NCBI GenBank assembly: GCA_014377495.1
Contig: JACMPN010000626.1
Coordinates: 1-20,281, forward strand
DNA length: 20,281 nt
Direction: 5' to 3'
Source of the DNA: Candidatus Sericytochromatia bacterium
GTDB lineage: Bacteria > Cyanobacteriota > Sericytochromatia > JACMPN01
In this document: in pieces, positions 1 to 7,111 of the stretch
Numbering within the stretch: the first letter of the stretch is position 1
How the letters are laid out: every line of letters begins with the position of its first letter
Position numbers and translations under genes: made by a program
The notes under the pieces: generated by a model
What the model saw: the letters and a program-made list of their open reading frames with translations, nothing else
Database searches by the model: none
What the model was told of the DNA's origin: nothing

Positions 1-33
1 CCCGGCCCTGGCCCCCTTTCTTGCCATTCTCGA

Positions 34-873
34 CTAGTAGGGGTAGTCAGTCGGCATCCGGAGGGTCGCCCCGGCCTGCAGGGCAGTCCGGGGATTCAAC
101 CGCAGGATCGCTTCGGCCATAGCCGGCGTGTCATAGGCCGTGTCGGCGATCTCAGCCAGACTGTCACCGGCTTGGACCCGATAGTCCTGGTGACGGGGGT
201 CGTATCCCGCTAAGGTCATCGTTGGCGTGTAGGCCTCCGGGGCAGTGCCCTTCAGCATGGCCTGCACCGCTTTGTGGACGTAGGACAGGTCCAGGGTGTC
301 GGACGTGTCCTGTTTGCGGCCGGCCGGCATGGCGATGTCCCGATGCCGGGTCACGTTGCTCACGGGAATGCGGTACTTGGAGGCCAGTGCCGCCGTCAGC
401 TTGACCACGGCGGCGACTTGGGCTGGGGGATAGGGCTCGACGTGGTCACCGACGTTGGCAATCTCGATGCCCAATGAAAACTGGTTGACGTCGGTCATGC
501 CTTGAAACTGGCTGACACCGGCATGGTGGGCCATCTTGGCGTCCTGGACGCACCGGACGATGTAGCCCGTGCGATCGACGACGAAATGGGCACTCACCTT
601 GGCCTTGGGGCTGGCGAAGAACTTGGCCGTGGCGTTGGCGTCTGCTGTCGCCGCCGTATGGTGCAAGACGATGCAGGTCGGTGTCGGGGATTTGCGGTCG
701 TCGATGTTGGGCGAGAGCACGACACTGGCGATCGGTGGCATCGGTACGGACGCTGTCACCATTGCGCTACCGGTCGTGTCGGCACGCTGCGCGGCCGGTG
801 TACCCGTGCTCAACTGGCAGGCCGCCGTCGTGACGGCCAAGGCCAGTAATCCCAATGCCCGTCCATGTCCCAT
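34..873 (-). CDS. Lipoprotein N-acetylmuramoyl-L-alanine amidase (Amidase_2/AmpD fold) with C-terminal LysM
   Basis: Predicted zinc amidase that cuts the bond between N-acetylmuramic acid and the stem peptide, acting in the periplasm on wall or wall fragments. The 279-residue protein starts with a lipoprotein signal ending TAAC (Cys19). The Amidase_2 domain spans about 60-205. By comparison with AmpD, the zinc ligands are His71 or His72 (LHHT), His177 (TRHRD) and Asp189, with Glu137 (GIEIAN) and Lys187 near the active site; the K-x-D spacing is conserved. A LysM peptidoglycan-binding module follows at about 230-275 (YRVQAGDSLAEIA). It lies 105 bases downstream of rfbD but has its own promoter at 910-939, so it is probably transcribed separately. 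Lipid anchoring plus LysM suggests a wall-associated AmiD-like enzyme rather than cytoplasmic AmpD. The family is certain; the exact substrate is inferred. Confidence 0.93.
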   Translation of the reverse strand: MGHGRALGLLALAVTTAACQLSTGTPAAQRADTTGSAMVTASVPMPPIASVVLSPNIDDRKSPTPTCIVLHHTAATADANATAKFFASPKAKVSAHFVVDRTGYIVRCVQDAKMAHHAGVSQFQGMTDVNQFSLGIEIANVGDHVEPYPPAQVAAVVKLTAALASKYRIPVSNVTRHRDIAMPAGRKQDTSDTLDLSYVHKAVQAMLKGTAPEAYTPTMTLAGYDPRHQDYRVQAGDSLAEIADTAYDTPAMAEAILRLNPRTALQAGATLRMPTDYPY

Positions 874-909
874 CGATCCCTGCCTTCATTACCAGATTTG
901 GTAAATTTA

Positions 910-939
910 AGTTTAAGGCAAGGTAATGCAGGTGGTCAA
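910..939 (-). promoter_or_regulatory. Sigma70-type promoter of the amidase gene
   Basis: On the minus strand, -35 TTGACC (939-934) and -10 TAAACT (915-910) are separated by exactly 18 bases. Transcription would begin near 903, about 30 bases before the ATG at 873. The local AT-richness stands out in this GC-rich window. The same arrangement, with an identical TTAAACTTA block, occurs in front of the DUF3465 gene at 10630-10661. Confidence 0.6.
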
Positions 940-978
940 GGGGCCCTGGCCATCAGGGTTGGCGGTGATGCGGTGCGT

Positions 979-1821
979 TCAGCCTGCCGGGAGTGACAGG
1001 TAATCGGTCAGCTGGCTTTGCCAGGTCGGTACTGGGATCCTCAGGGCTTCCAGTTTGCTGACGTCCAAGACGGAGTAAGCCGGGCGTGGGGCGGGCCGGC
1101 CCATGCTGTCGGACGTGGTCGTCAGCAGCGGGGTGGTATAGCCCATCTGGGCCCAGATCGCTTCAGCGAGACCGTACCAGCTGCACGAGCCCTGGCCGCT
1201 TGCATGGTAGATGCCATAGGCCCCGGTCGCCACGAGGTCGACCAGCATCCGGCTGAGGGCCACGGTCCAGGTGGGGCTGCCGATCTGATCGGTGACGACC
1301 CGGACTTGGGGACGGGTCACGGCGAGCTGCCGCATCGTGTCGACAAAATTGGGGCCGCCGGCACCGTAGAGCCAGCTGGTGCGGACGATGTAGGCCTCGG
1401 GCTGCAGGGCCAGCACCACCTCTTCGCCCTGCCATTTGGTGCGGCCGTAGGCATTGATCGGGGCGACGGGGGCGTCGGCCGGGATCGGCGTCGTCCAGGT
1501 GCCATCGAAGACGTAATCGGTCGACAGATAGACGACGGGCGCCCTGTGGCGGCTGGCGACCTCGGCGACGATCGCCGTGCCGAAGCGGTTGATGGCCTCG
1601 GCGATGTGCGGCTCCGCCTCGGCCCGGTCCACCTGGGTGTAGGCGGCGGCATGGATGACGAGCTCCGGTCGCAACTCGGCGAAGGCCAAATCGACTTCGC
1701 GGGCTTCGGTGACGTCCAGCTGGGTGCGGCGCAACGGCATCACATGGTGGCCGGCGGCTGCGAACACGGGACCCAGGGCCTGGCCGAGCATGCCGCCGGC
1801 CCCGGTGATCAGGACGCGCAT
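979..1821 (-). CDS. rfbD: dTDP-4-dehydrorhamnose reductase
   Basis: Last step of dTDP-L-rhamnose synthesis: NAD(P)H-dependent reduction of dTDP-4-dehydro-rhamnose in the cytoplasm. The 280-residue protein is a short-chain dehydrogenase/extended NAD-binding protein of normal family length. It has the N-terminal nucleotide-binding loop TGAGGMLGQ (6-14), the STDYVFDG block (100-107) and the catalytic Tyr125-x3-Lys129 pair in YGRTK. The C-terminal RPAYSVLD motif is typical of RfbD. The ATG at 1821 lies inside the end of rfbB, a 13-base overlap, and is preceded by a GGAG site within rfbB, so the two are probably translationally coupled. It is the last gene of the rfbA-rfbC-rfbB-rfbD run. The epimerase encoded by the rfbC-like gene is atypical, so the final sugar could differ from L-rhamnose. 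Confidence 0.95.
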   Translation of the reverse strand: MRVLITGAGGMLGQALGPVFAAAGHHVMPLRRTQLDVTEAREVDLAFAELRPELVIHAAAYTQVDRAEAEPHIAEAINRFGTAIVAEVASRHRAPVVYLSTDYVFDGTWTTPIPADAPVAPINAYGRTKWQGEEVVLALQPEAYIVRTSWLYGAGGPNFVDTMRQLAVTRPQVRVVTDQIGSPTWTVALSRMLVDLVATGAYGIYHASGQGSCSWYGLAEAIWAQMGYTTPLLTTTSDSMGRPAPRPAYSVLDVSKLEALRIPVPTWQSQLTDYLSLPAG

Positions 1822-2840
1822 GCCGGACTCCGATCATCGTTGGAACCGTCGGCGTCGGCCGGCACACGAGCCAAACTGGCCTGGGACACCAACGGCCGCC
1901 ACCAGGCGGCATTCGTCTGATACCAGGCGACCGTCTTGACCAGGCCACCGGTGAACGGGATGGTGGGGAACCAGCCGAGTTCCTGCTCGATCTTGGAAGG
2001 ATCGATGCTGTAGCGGCGGTCGTGGCCGAGGCGGTCCGTCACGGGTTGGATGAGGCTGTGGGGTTTGTCCATCAGGCGCAGCAGCTCATGGGTGAGGGCG
2101 AGATTCGTCCATTCGTTGCGGGCCCCGATGTTGTACACCTCGCCACCGCGACCGTTTTCGTAGGACAGCAGCAGCGCCCGGGCGTGGTCCTGCACATGCA
2201 GCCAGTCCCGGATGTTGCCGCCGTCGCCATAGAGGGGAATGGACTGGTCCTGCATCAGCCGGGTGACGAAGAGGGGGATCATCTTTTCGGGGAACTGGTA
2301 GGGGCCGTAGTTGTTGCTGCAGCGGGTGATCACCGCATCGAGCCCGTAGGTTTCCCGGTAGGCCCGGACGAGCAGGTCGCTGCTGGCTTTGGCAGCGGCA
2401 TAGGGGGAATTCGGCGCCAATGGCGTCGCCTCGGTGAAGCTGCCCGTCGGACCCAGACTGCCGTAAACCTCGTCGGTGCTGACGTGCAGAAATCGCAGAC
2501 CGAAGCGGCGGGCGGCATCCAGGAGGACGCGCGTCCCGTCGACGTTCGTGCGGATGAACGGAGCGGCATCGACGATCGAGCGATCGACATGGCTTTCGGC
2601 GGCCAGATGGAGTATGCCGTCGACGTTGCGGGCCAGGTCCTGAACCAGGGGCCCATCGGCAATGTCACCCCGGACGAACCGGTATTGCGGATCCTGGGCC
2701 AGATCGCTCAGTCCGTCCGGATGGGCGGCATAGGTCATCAAATCCAGATTCGTGACGTGCCAGGCCGGTCGGATGGCCCGGATCAGGCGCACGAGGTTGC
2801 TGCCGATGAAGCCGCAACCGCCGGTGACCAGCACTCGCAT
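1809..2840 (-). CDS. rfbB: dTDP-glucose 4,6-dehydratase
   Basis: Converts dTDP-glucose to dTDP-4-dehydro-6-deoxyglucose with a tightly bound NAD, the second step of dTDP-deoxysugar synthesis. The protein has 343 residues. The Rossmann loop TGGCGFIGSN lies at 6-15, with Cys where most relatives have Ala. The catalytic STDEVYG block (121-127) supplies Thr122, Asp123 and Glu124, and Tyr147-x3-Lys151 completes the active site. The start was set at 2840 because ATG there follows a GAGAGAGGA site at good distance; a frame extends nine codons upstream without such a site. It is separated from the rfbC-like gene by 269 non-coding bases, unusually long for this cluster, and it overlaps rfbD by 13 bases. 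The last 20 residues are acidic and unlike the core family. Confidence 0.96.
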   Translation of the reverse strand: MRVLVTGGCGFIGSNLVRLIRAIRPAWHVTNLDLMTYAAHPDGLSDLAQDPQYRFVRGDIADGPLVQDLARNVDGILHLAAESHVDRSIVDAAPFIRTNVDGTRVLLDAARRFGLRFLHVSTDEVYGSLGPTGSFTEATPLAPNSPYAAAKASSDLLVRAYRETYGLDAVITRCSNNYGPYQFPEKMIPLFVTRLMQDQSIPLYGDGGNIRDWLHVQDHARALLLSYENGRGGEVYNIGARNEWTNLALTHELLRLMDKPHSLIQPVTDRLGHDRRYSIDPSKIEQELGWFPTIPFTGGLVKTVAWYQTNAAWWRPLVSQASLARVPADADGSNDDRSPACAS

Positions 2841-2970
2841 GATGGAATCCTCTCTCAGGGCAGGCATTGTCGCATTGCAGGTCTCCCCGGTGCGGGCATC
2901 CGGACCCCTGGCCGCCGGAGCGTGGGTTTCCGGATGTTCACAGGGCGCCGCTCAGCTGGCCGTAGGGAAG

Positions 2971-3026
2971 CCGTCCTCACCGGCAATGAGCAAGGACGGT
3001 TCCTGACGACAGGTCCCAATGGACCT
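2971..3026. other. Paired inverted repeats in the rfbC-rfbB gap
   Basis: The 269 bases between the rfbC-like stop and rfbB hold no convincing gene. Two inverted repeats lie close together. CCGTCCT at 2971-2977 pairs with AGGACGG at 2993-2999 (15-base loop). AGGTCC at 3011-3016 pairs with GGACCT at 3021-3026 (4-base loop). Neither is followed by a T-run on the minus strand, so they are not standard terminators. Either could fold in the operon mRNA or bind a regulator. Confidence 0.3.
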
Positions 3027-3109
3027 TGGGAAGGGTTCGGCTGGGGCTGGCCAAAGGGTACGTTCACTCCGTTGCGGCGAAGGGCGGCGTGCCTCCCCAA
3101 ACCCACGCT

Positions 3110-3583
3110 TTAGCCGTTGTGACGATCCCAGTCATAGGGGATCGACGGGCTGTCCCAGGGGAGGCGGAATTCGTCCGGCTCGGAGTACCTGTAGGGTTTG
3201 GTCGGGTGATTGACGATCAGGGCCTGATCGGCACTGACGCCCTTGAACCCGTGCATGACCAGGGGCGGGATCTTCACGAGAATCGGGTTTTGAATGCCCA
3301 TGAAAAACTCGTTGATCAGACCTTTGGTCGGCGAGTCTTCCCGCCCGTCGTAGAGGACGACCTTGGCCATCCCGGAAACGCAGACGAAATGGTCCGTCTG
3401 CTCGTGGTGATAATGCCAGCCTTTGACGACGCCCGGATAGCAGGCGGTCAGATAGGTCTGGCCGATGCCCTCGAAGATCGGGTCGTCTTCCCGCAGCATT
3501 TCCATCAGGTAGCCACGCTCGTCAGGAATGACCCGCAGGTCTTTCACTTTGACGCCATGGATCAGGTTTGCAGGCACCCACAT
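3110..3583 (-). CDS. rfbC: RmlC-like cupin, dTDP-4-dehydrorhamnose 3,5-epimerase family (divergent)
   Basis: The position in an rfbA-x-rfbB-rfbD cluster and the cupin fold indicate the sugar 3,5-epimerase step. The protein has 157 residues, somewhat short for the family (about 180). Family features are DERGYLMEMLR (21-31), GVVKGWHYH (51-59) with the conserved His57, and MHGF (110-113). Two residues usually needed for epimerisation are not obvious. The Lys of the usual QGKLV block falls in QTDHF (62-66), and the catalytic Tyr region reads ALIVNHPTKPY (121-131). The protein therefore belongs to a divergent subgroup and might epimerise only one carbon or act on another dTDP-sugar. The ATG at 3583 has AAGGAG seven bases upstream and follows rfbA by 24 bases. 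The symbol is given by context; the exact activity is uncertain. Confidence 0.82.
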   Translation of the reverse strand: MWVPANLIHGVKVKDLRVIPDERGYLMEMLREDDPIFEGIGQTYLTACYPGVVKGWHYHHEQTDHFVCVSGMAKVVLYDGREDSPTKGLINEFFMGIQNPILVKIPPLVMHGFKGVSADQALIVNHPTKPYRYSEPDEFRLPWDSPSIPYDWDRHNG

Positions 3584-3607
3584 CGCACCGCTCCTTTCGC
3601 CAGTCCC

Positions 3608-4675
3608 TTAGATCAGTTCGATTTGCGAATGGTCACCCAGCATCAGCTTGAAACTGTGCGGCTTGGATTGACCCCGCCGGACCAGCACGTCCCGGCCGAT
3701 CAGGGAATCCTCCAGCCGTCCGCCGATGTCCAGGATCTGGGCGCCATCGAGAACGATGCTGTGCTCGATTTCGCTCTGCCGCACGACGACACGGTCGCCG
3801 ATGGCGGTGTACGGACCGATGTAGGCGTCCTCGATCACGGCTCCCTCGCCGATGATCACCGGGCCCCGCACGGTGCTGTTGCGGATAATCGCCGTCGGCG
3901 CCAGCGAGATCCGGCCCGCCAACTCACAGGCCCCCTCGACGGTGCCGGCCACGTCGGCCACCAGGTCATCCAGGATGATCCGGTTGGCCTCCAGCATGTC
4001 GTCCTTTTTGCCGGTGTCCTTCCACCAGCCGGTGATCACTTGCGGGCGCACGGATCGCCCGGTGTCGATCAACCACTGGATGGCATCGGTGATCTCCAAC
4101 TCGCCACGCGGACTCGGGCGGATGGCCGCCACGGCCTGATGGATCGCCGGGCTGAACAGGTAGACGCCGACCAGGGCATAGTCGCTGGGCGGAACCGCGG
4201 GCTTTTCGATGAGCCGCTGGACCCGACCCTGCTCGTCGAACACGGCCACGCCGAACTGCTCCGGATGGGGCACCCGACTGAGCAAAATCCAAGCGTCCGC
4301 CGGCTCACGGCGGAACGACTCGACCAGCGGGGTCAGGCTGTCGCGGATGAGGTTGTCGCCCAAGTACATGATGAATGGGTCGTCGGCGAGAAAGGGCCGG
4401 GCGACATGGACGGCATGGGCCAGGCCCGCCGGAGTCTCCTGGGGGATGTAGCTGATCTGCACCCCCCACCGGCTCCCGTCACCGACGGCCCGGCGCACTT
4501 CGGCGGCAGTGTCGCCGACGATGATGCCGATTTCGTGGATACCGGCCGCGGCCAGGGCTTCGATGGCGTAAAACAAGACCGGCTTGTTCGCTACCGGCAC
4601 CAGTTGCTTGGCGCCGGTGTAGGTGATGGGCCGCAAGCGTGTGCCACGGCCGCCGCTGAGTATGAGACCTTTCAC
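3608..4675 (-). CDS. rfbA: Glucose-1-phosphate thymidylyltransferase, long form
   Basis: Makes dTDP-glucose from dTTP and glucose-1-phosphate, the entry step of the dTDP-deoxysugar pathway. At 355 residues it is the long type, with an N-terminal nucleotidyltransferase domain (about 1-240) and a C-terminal left-handed beta-helix of hexapeptide-like repeats (about 250-340). Visible motifs are GGRGTRLRPIT (8-18), Lys23 in GAKQLVP, QETPAGLAHA (79-88), GDN (106-108), EKP (157-159) and GWWKDTG (216-222). The start is GTG at 4675, preceded by AGGAGG with a four-base spacer. It opens the rfb cluster. Its 152-base leader contains two inverted repeats (4699-4717 and 4751-4794) that could control expression. 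Confidence 0.95.
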   Translation of the reverse strand: MKGLILSGGRGTRLRPITYTGAKQLVPVANKPVLFYAIEALAAAGIHEIGIIVGDTAAEVRRAVGDGSRWGVQISYIPQETPAGLAHAVHVARPFLADDPFIMYLGDNLIRDSLTPLVESFRREPADAWILLSRVPHPEQFGVAVFDEQGRVQRLIEKPAVPPSDYALVGVYLFSPAIHQAVAAIRPSPRGELEITDAIQWLIDTGRSVRPQVITGWWKDTGKKDDMLEANRIILDDLVADVAGTVEGACELAGRISLAPTAIIRNSTVRGPVIIGEGAVIEDAYIGPYTAIGDRVVVRQSEIEHSIVLDGAQILDIGGRLEDSLIGRDVLVRRGQSKPHSFKLMLGDHSQIELI

Positions 4676-4698
4676 CGTTCCTCCTGGATGCCGGTCCA

Positions 4699-4717
4699 GG
4701 TGACCAGCGCTGTCACC
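4699..4717. promoter_or_regulatory. Near-palindrome in the rfbA leader
   Basis: GGTGAC (4699-4704) and GTCACC (4712-4717) form an inverted repeat around a seven-base centre that itself contains AGCGCT. It ends about 14 bases before the rfbA ribosome binding site. It could be an operator or a leader hairpin. No regulator gene is adjacent. Confidence 0.35.
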
Positions 4718-4750
4718 CTAGAGTAAGCCGCTGCCCCCCAGTGTGCTTTC

Positions 4751-4794
4751 GGCAGGATGGTGCAAGGTCCCTGTACAAGTTTGTGCATCCTGCC
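4751..4794. repeat. 9-base inverted repeat between yajQ and rfbA
   Basis: GGCAGGATG at 4751-4759 and CATCCTGCC at 4786-4794 are perfect inverted copies separated by 26 bases. The centre includes the palindrome TGTACA. It lies between the yajQ stop and the rfbA leader. No T-run follows on the minus strand, so an operator or an mRNA structure is more likely than an intrinsic terminator. Confidence 0.35.
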
Positions 4795-4827
4795 ATAAGC
4801 GCGCCGCCATGCCCGGTCGTCAGGCGG

Positions 4828-5319
4828 CTAGCGGTAATTTTCGAACTGTACGGGAAAGTCCAGTTCGGCCGCTTTCACGGCGGCGATCGCCTTCTGGAGG
4901 TCGTCCCGGTTCTTGCCGGTCACCCGCAGCTTGTCGTCCTGGATCTGGGCATTGACCTTGATCTTGGTTTCCTTCAGCAGGGTGGTCAGCTTCTTGGCCT
5001 GCTCTTTGTCGAGGCCCTGTTTCAAGGTGACCAACTGGCGGTATTTGCCGCCGAGGGCCGATTCCGGATCTTCCTCCTTGAGGGCCTTCGGATCAATGCT
5101 GCGCTTGATCAGCTTTTGCTGGAGGATCTCCAGGATGTTGCGCAGTTTCATCTCATCGGGGGCGTTCAGAGTCAGAGCCGTGTCCTGACGCTCGATCGTG
5201 CAACCAGTTTCTTTCAGGTCGAAGCGGGTGTTGATCTCCTTGGTGGCCTGATTGACCGCATTGTCGACTTCTTGCATGTCGACTTCCGACACGATGTCAA
5301 AGGATTCGTCTTTAGCCAC
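4828..5319 (-). CDS. yajQ: YajQ family nucleotide-binding protein
   Basis: Member of the YajQ/UPF0234 family, small cytoplasmic proteins with two ferredoxin-like folds that bind nucleic acid or nucleotides. Some homologues in other bacteria bind cyclic-di-GMP. The 163-residue length is normal for the family. The N-terminal signature is ESFDIVSEVDMQEVDNAVNQ (5-24), followed by RFDLKETGCTI and a C-terminal KVNAQIQDDKLRVTGKNRDD block ending FENYR, all characteristic. The start is GTG at 5319, preceded by GGGAGG with a five-base spacer. It lies 152 bases after rluB and 152 bases before rfbA on the same strand. It may be cotranscribed with either, but the repeats on both sides make this uncertain. 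The family assignment is firm; the role in this organism is not known. Confidence 0.94.
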   Translation of the reverse strand: MAKDESFDIVSEVDMQEVDNAVNQATKEINTRFDLKETGCTIERQDTALTLNAPDEMKLRNILEILQQKLIKRSIDPKALKEEDPESALGGKYRQLVTLKQGLDKEQAKKLTTLLKETKIKVNAQIQDDKLRVTGKNRDDLQKAIAAVKAAELDFPVQFENYR

Positions 5320-5423
5320 TCTGTCCTCCCGCTCGCTCTCGTTTCGCCTTCAGCGTATCGCCCTTCGCCGCACTTGGGGAGGGATCGGTCCGTCAGGCCA
5401 AACCCGGTGCGGCAGTTCAGTCC

Positions 5424-5487
5424 GTGCTGCGGCATTCTTAGTGCTGCGGCATTCCTGGTGCTGCGGCATTCCTAGTGCTGCGGCTTG
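5424..5487. repeat. 17-base tandem repeat, about 3.6 copies, spanning the rluB stop
   Basis: Units at 5424-5440, 5441-5457 and 5458-5474 read GTGCTGCGGCATTC followed by TTA, CTG or CTA. A fourth copy, 5475-5487, keeps the first eleven bases and then diverges inside the rluB coding region. On the minus strand the rluB stop codon TAG is formed within the repeat. A 17-base unit changes frame with each copy, so expansion would not extend the protein smoothly. Confidence 0.85.
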
Positions 5488-6287
5488 CGTCGCGGCGGGA
5501 TGGGCGGCCGGTCGGTGGCCAGGGGCTTGGGGTACTGTCGCGAGGTCGCCGGCTTATCCGTTTCGATGGGCCTGGCGGAGGCCCGCAACTGTTCAACCTC
5601 CCGCTGGGTGAGTACGCGAAACTCGCCGGGCGCCAGTTTCCCGAGGCGCAACGGGCCCAGGGCGACGCGCTTGAGCTGTCGTACCGGGTGGCCGATCGCC
5701 TTGAACATGCGGCGCACCTGCTGGTTCCAGCCTTGGGTGAGGACCAGCTCGATCCACGTATCGTCGCCCATGGCGCCGAGGCGTTGGACCCGGGCCGGGG
5801 CAGTCATCCCCTCTTCGAGGCGGATACCGTCGGCCAGCAGGCGCAACGACTCCAGGCTGGGTTCACCCTTGACCATGGCGTTGTAGACCTTGGGGACGTG
5901 GTGGCGGGGGTGGGTCAGCCGCTCGGCCAGATCGCCGTCGTTGGACATCAGCAGGAGACCACCGGTTTCGTAGTCCAGGCGACCGACCGGGTTCAGATGG
6001 CGCAGGCTGTCCGGGAGCAGGTCCATCACTGTCGTCCGGCCCTCGGGATCGGACTTGGTGGTCATCACCAGGGCGGGCTTGTGCAGGAGGATGACGATCC
6101 GGGGACGGTTGGGCTCGATGCTCTTGCCGTCGACGGTGACGATATCGGTGTCCGGGTCGGCTTTGGAGCCCAGCTCGGTGACGGTTTGGCCGTTGACCTG
6201 GACCCGGCCGGCCGCGATGATGCGCTCGGCATCACGGCGGGAGGCGATACCGGCGGCGGCGAGGATACGTTGCAGGCGGATTTGCAT
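5472..6287 (-). CDS. rluB: 23S rRNA pseudouridine synthase, RluB/RsuA family
   Basis: Isomerises a uridine to pseudouridine in ribosomal RNA, probably 23S helix 89 by family resemblance. The 271-residue protein has an N-terminal S4 RNA-binding domain (about 1-55; RLQRILAAAGIASRRDAERI) and the RsuA-type catalytic domain. The catalytic Asp105 lies in GRLDYETGGLLLMSNDG, followed by LTHPRH and VPKVYNAMV. The C-terminal tail after about 235 is rich in Pro and basic residues and ends at the 17-base tandem repeat. ATG at 6287 was chosen because the S4 domain begins there. A longer frame starts at 6350 but would add an unconserved segment and overlap the nanE leader. No strong ribosome binding site is seen. 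It is divergent from nanE. RluB is more likely than RluE or RsuA by motif and length. Confidence 0.9.
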   Translation of the reverse strand: MQIRLQRILAAAGIASRRDAERIIAAGRVQVNGQTVTELGSKADPDTDIVTVDGKSIEPNRPRIVILLHKPALVMTTKSDPEGRTTVMDLLPDSLRHLNPVGRLDYETGGLLLMSNDGDLAERLTHPRHHVPKVYNAMVKGEPSLESLRLLADGIRLEEGMTAPARVQRLGAMGDDTWIELVLTQGWNQQVRRMFKAIGHPVRQLKRVALGPLRLGKLAPGEFRVLTQREVEQLRASARPIETDKPATSRQYPKPLATDRPPIPPRRKPQH

Positions 6288-6360
6288 GTCGGCTAAGCTT
6301 CTCATGGCGGGAATGGAATTGAACTTTAGCACCGCTTGCATCAACGCCAAAGGAGTGTCC

Positions 6361-7047
6361 GTGCCTCATCCCGTCATCGAACGTCTCGCCGGCGGCCTCG
6401 TCGTCAGCGTCCAAGCGGCGCCCGGCGAGCCCATGCATGGGGTGGACCACATCGTAGCCATGTCCCGGGCCGCCCAGCAGGGCGGGGCGGTGGGCCTTCG
6501 GCTAAATGGTCCGGACGACATCCGCGCCGTCAAACGGCGCACCTCGCTGCCGGTCATCGGCCTGTTCAAACAGGGACAGACCGGGGTCTACATCACCCCT
6601 TCGGTCGAAGCGGCCCGTCAGGTGGTCATGGGCGGGGCCGAGATCGTCGCCATCGACGCCACTCTGCGGCCCCGGCCGGACGGGAGCAGTTTCACTGACC
6701 AGATCACCCGCGTGAAGGCCGAAATGGCCAACGTTCTGGTCATGGCCGATGTCGCCACCCTGGAAGAGGGGATCGCCGCAGCCAACGCCGGTGCCGATCT
6801 CGTCGGCACGACCCTGGCCGGTTATACCGAGGAATCCCAACCCACCGACGGACCGGATTTCGGGCTGTTGACGGGCCTGTTGCGGCACCTGTCCGTACCG
6901 GTCGTCCTCGAAGGCCGCGTCTGGACCCCTCAGGAGGCTGCCCGCGGGCTGGCCATCGGGGCCTGGGCCGTCGTCGTCGGCTCCGCCATCACGCGGCCGC
7001 AGTTGATCACTGAGCGGTTTGTCAGCGAGTTGCCCGACCGCCCTTAG
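6361..7047 (+). CDS. nanE: N-acylglucosamine-6-phosphate 2-epimerase
   Basis: Interconverts N-acetylmannosamine-6-phosphate and N-acetylglucosamine-6-phosphate, feeding sialic acid or amino-sugar carbon into central metabolism. The 228-residue TIM-barrel protein is full length. The expected active-site residues are Lys70 in GLFKQGQTGVYITPS and Glu184 in VVLEGRVWTP, and Asp130 lies in VMADVATLEEG. The C-terminal phosphate-binding segment AWAVVVGSAITRP is also clear. The start is GTG at 6361 because AAAGGAG sits at 6349-6355; the open frame continues upstream but without homology. No other sialic acid genes (lyase, kinase, transporter) are in the window, so it may serve general amino-sugar salvage. 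It is divergent from rluB and convergent with the lipoprotein gene ending at 7112. Confidence 0.94.
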   Translation: MPHPVIERLAGGLVVSVQAAPGEPMHGVDHIVAMSRAAQQGGAVGLRLNGPDDIRAVKRRTSLPVIGLFKQGQTGVYITPSVEAARQVVMGGAEIVAIDATLRPRPDGSSFTDQITRVKAEMANVLVMADVATLEEGIAAANAGADLVGTTLAGYTEESQPTDGPDFGLLTGLLRHLSVPVVLEGRVWTPQEAARGLAIGAWAVVVGSAITRPQLITERFVSELPDRP

Positions 7048-7050
7048 GAT

Positions 7051-7106
7051 GTGGTTGCGAGGGATGTGGCCCGCTCAACCACACGCTTGCATTGGAATTG
7101 TTTTTT
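7051..7106 (+). terminator. Possible terminator after nanE
   Basis: GTGGTTG at 7051-7057 pairs with CAACCAC at 7076-7082 across an 18-base loop. A run of six T lies at 7101-7106, 18 bases further on. The long loop and the distance to the T-run make it a poor intrinsic terminator, but it is in the right place between convergent genes. Confidence 0.3.
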
Positions 7107-7111
7107 CGAGC

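Noticed and set aside
2855..3106. 83-codon minus-strand frame in the rfbC-rfbB gap
   Set aside because: GTG start right after the rfbC-like stop, but the product is Pro/Arg-rich with no motif and the inverted repeats cross it. Treated as non-coding.
3026..4726. 566-codon plus-strand open frame over rfbA and rfbC
   Set aside because: It is antisense to two clear rfb genes, and its composition follows from their GC-rich codon use. No family motif is seen.
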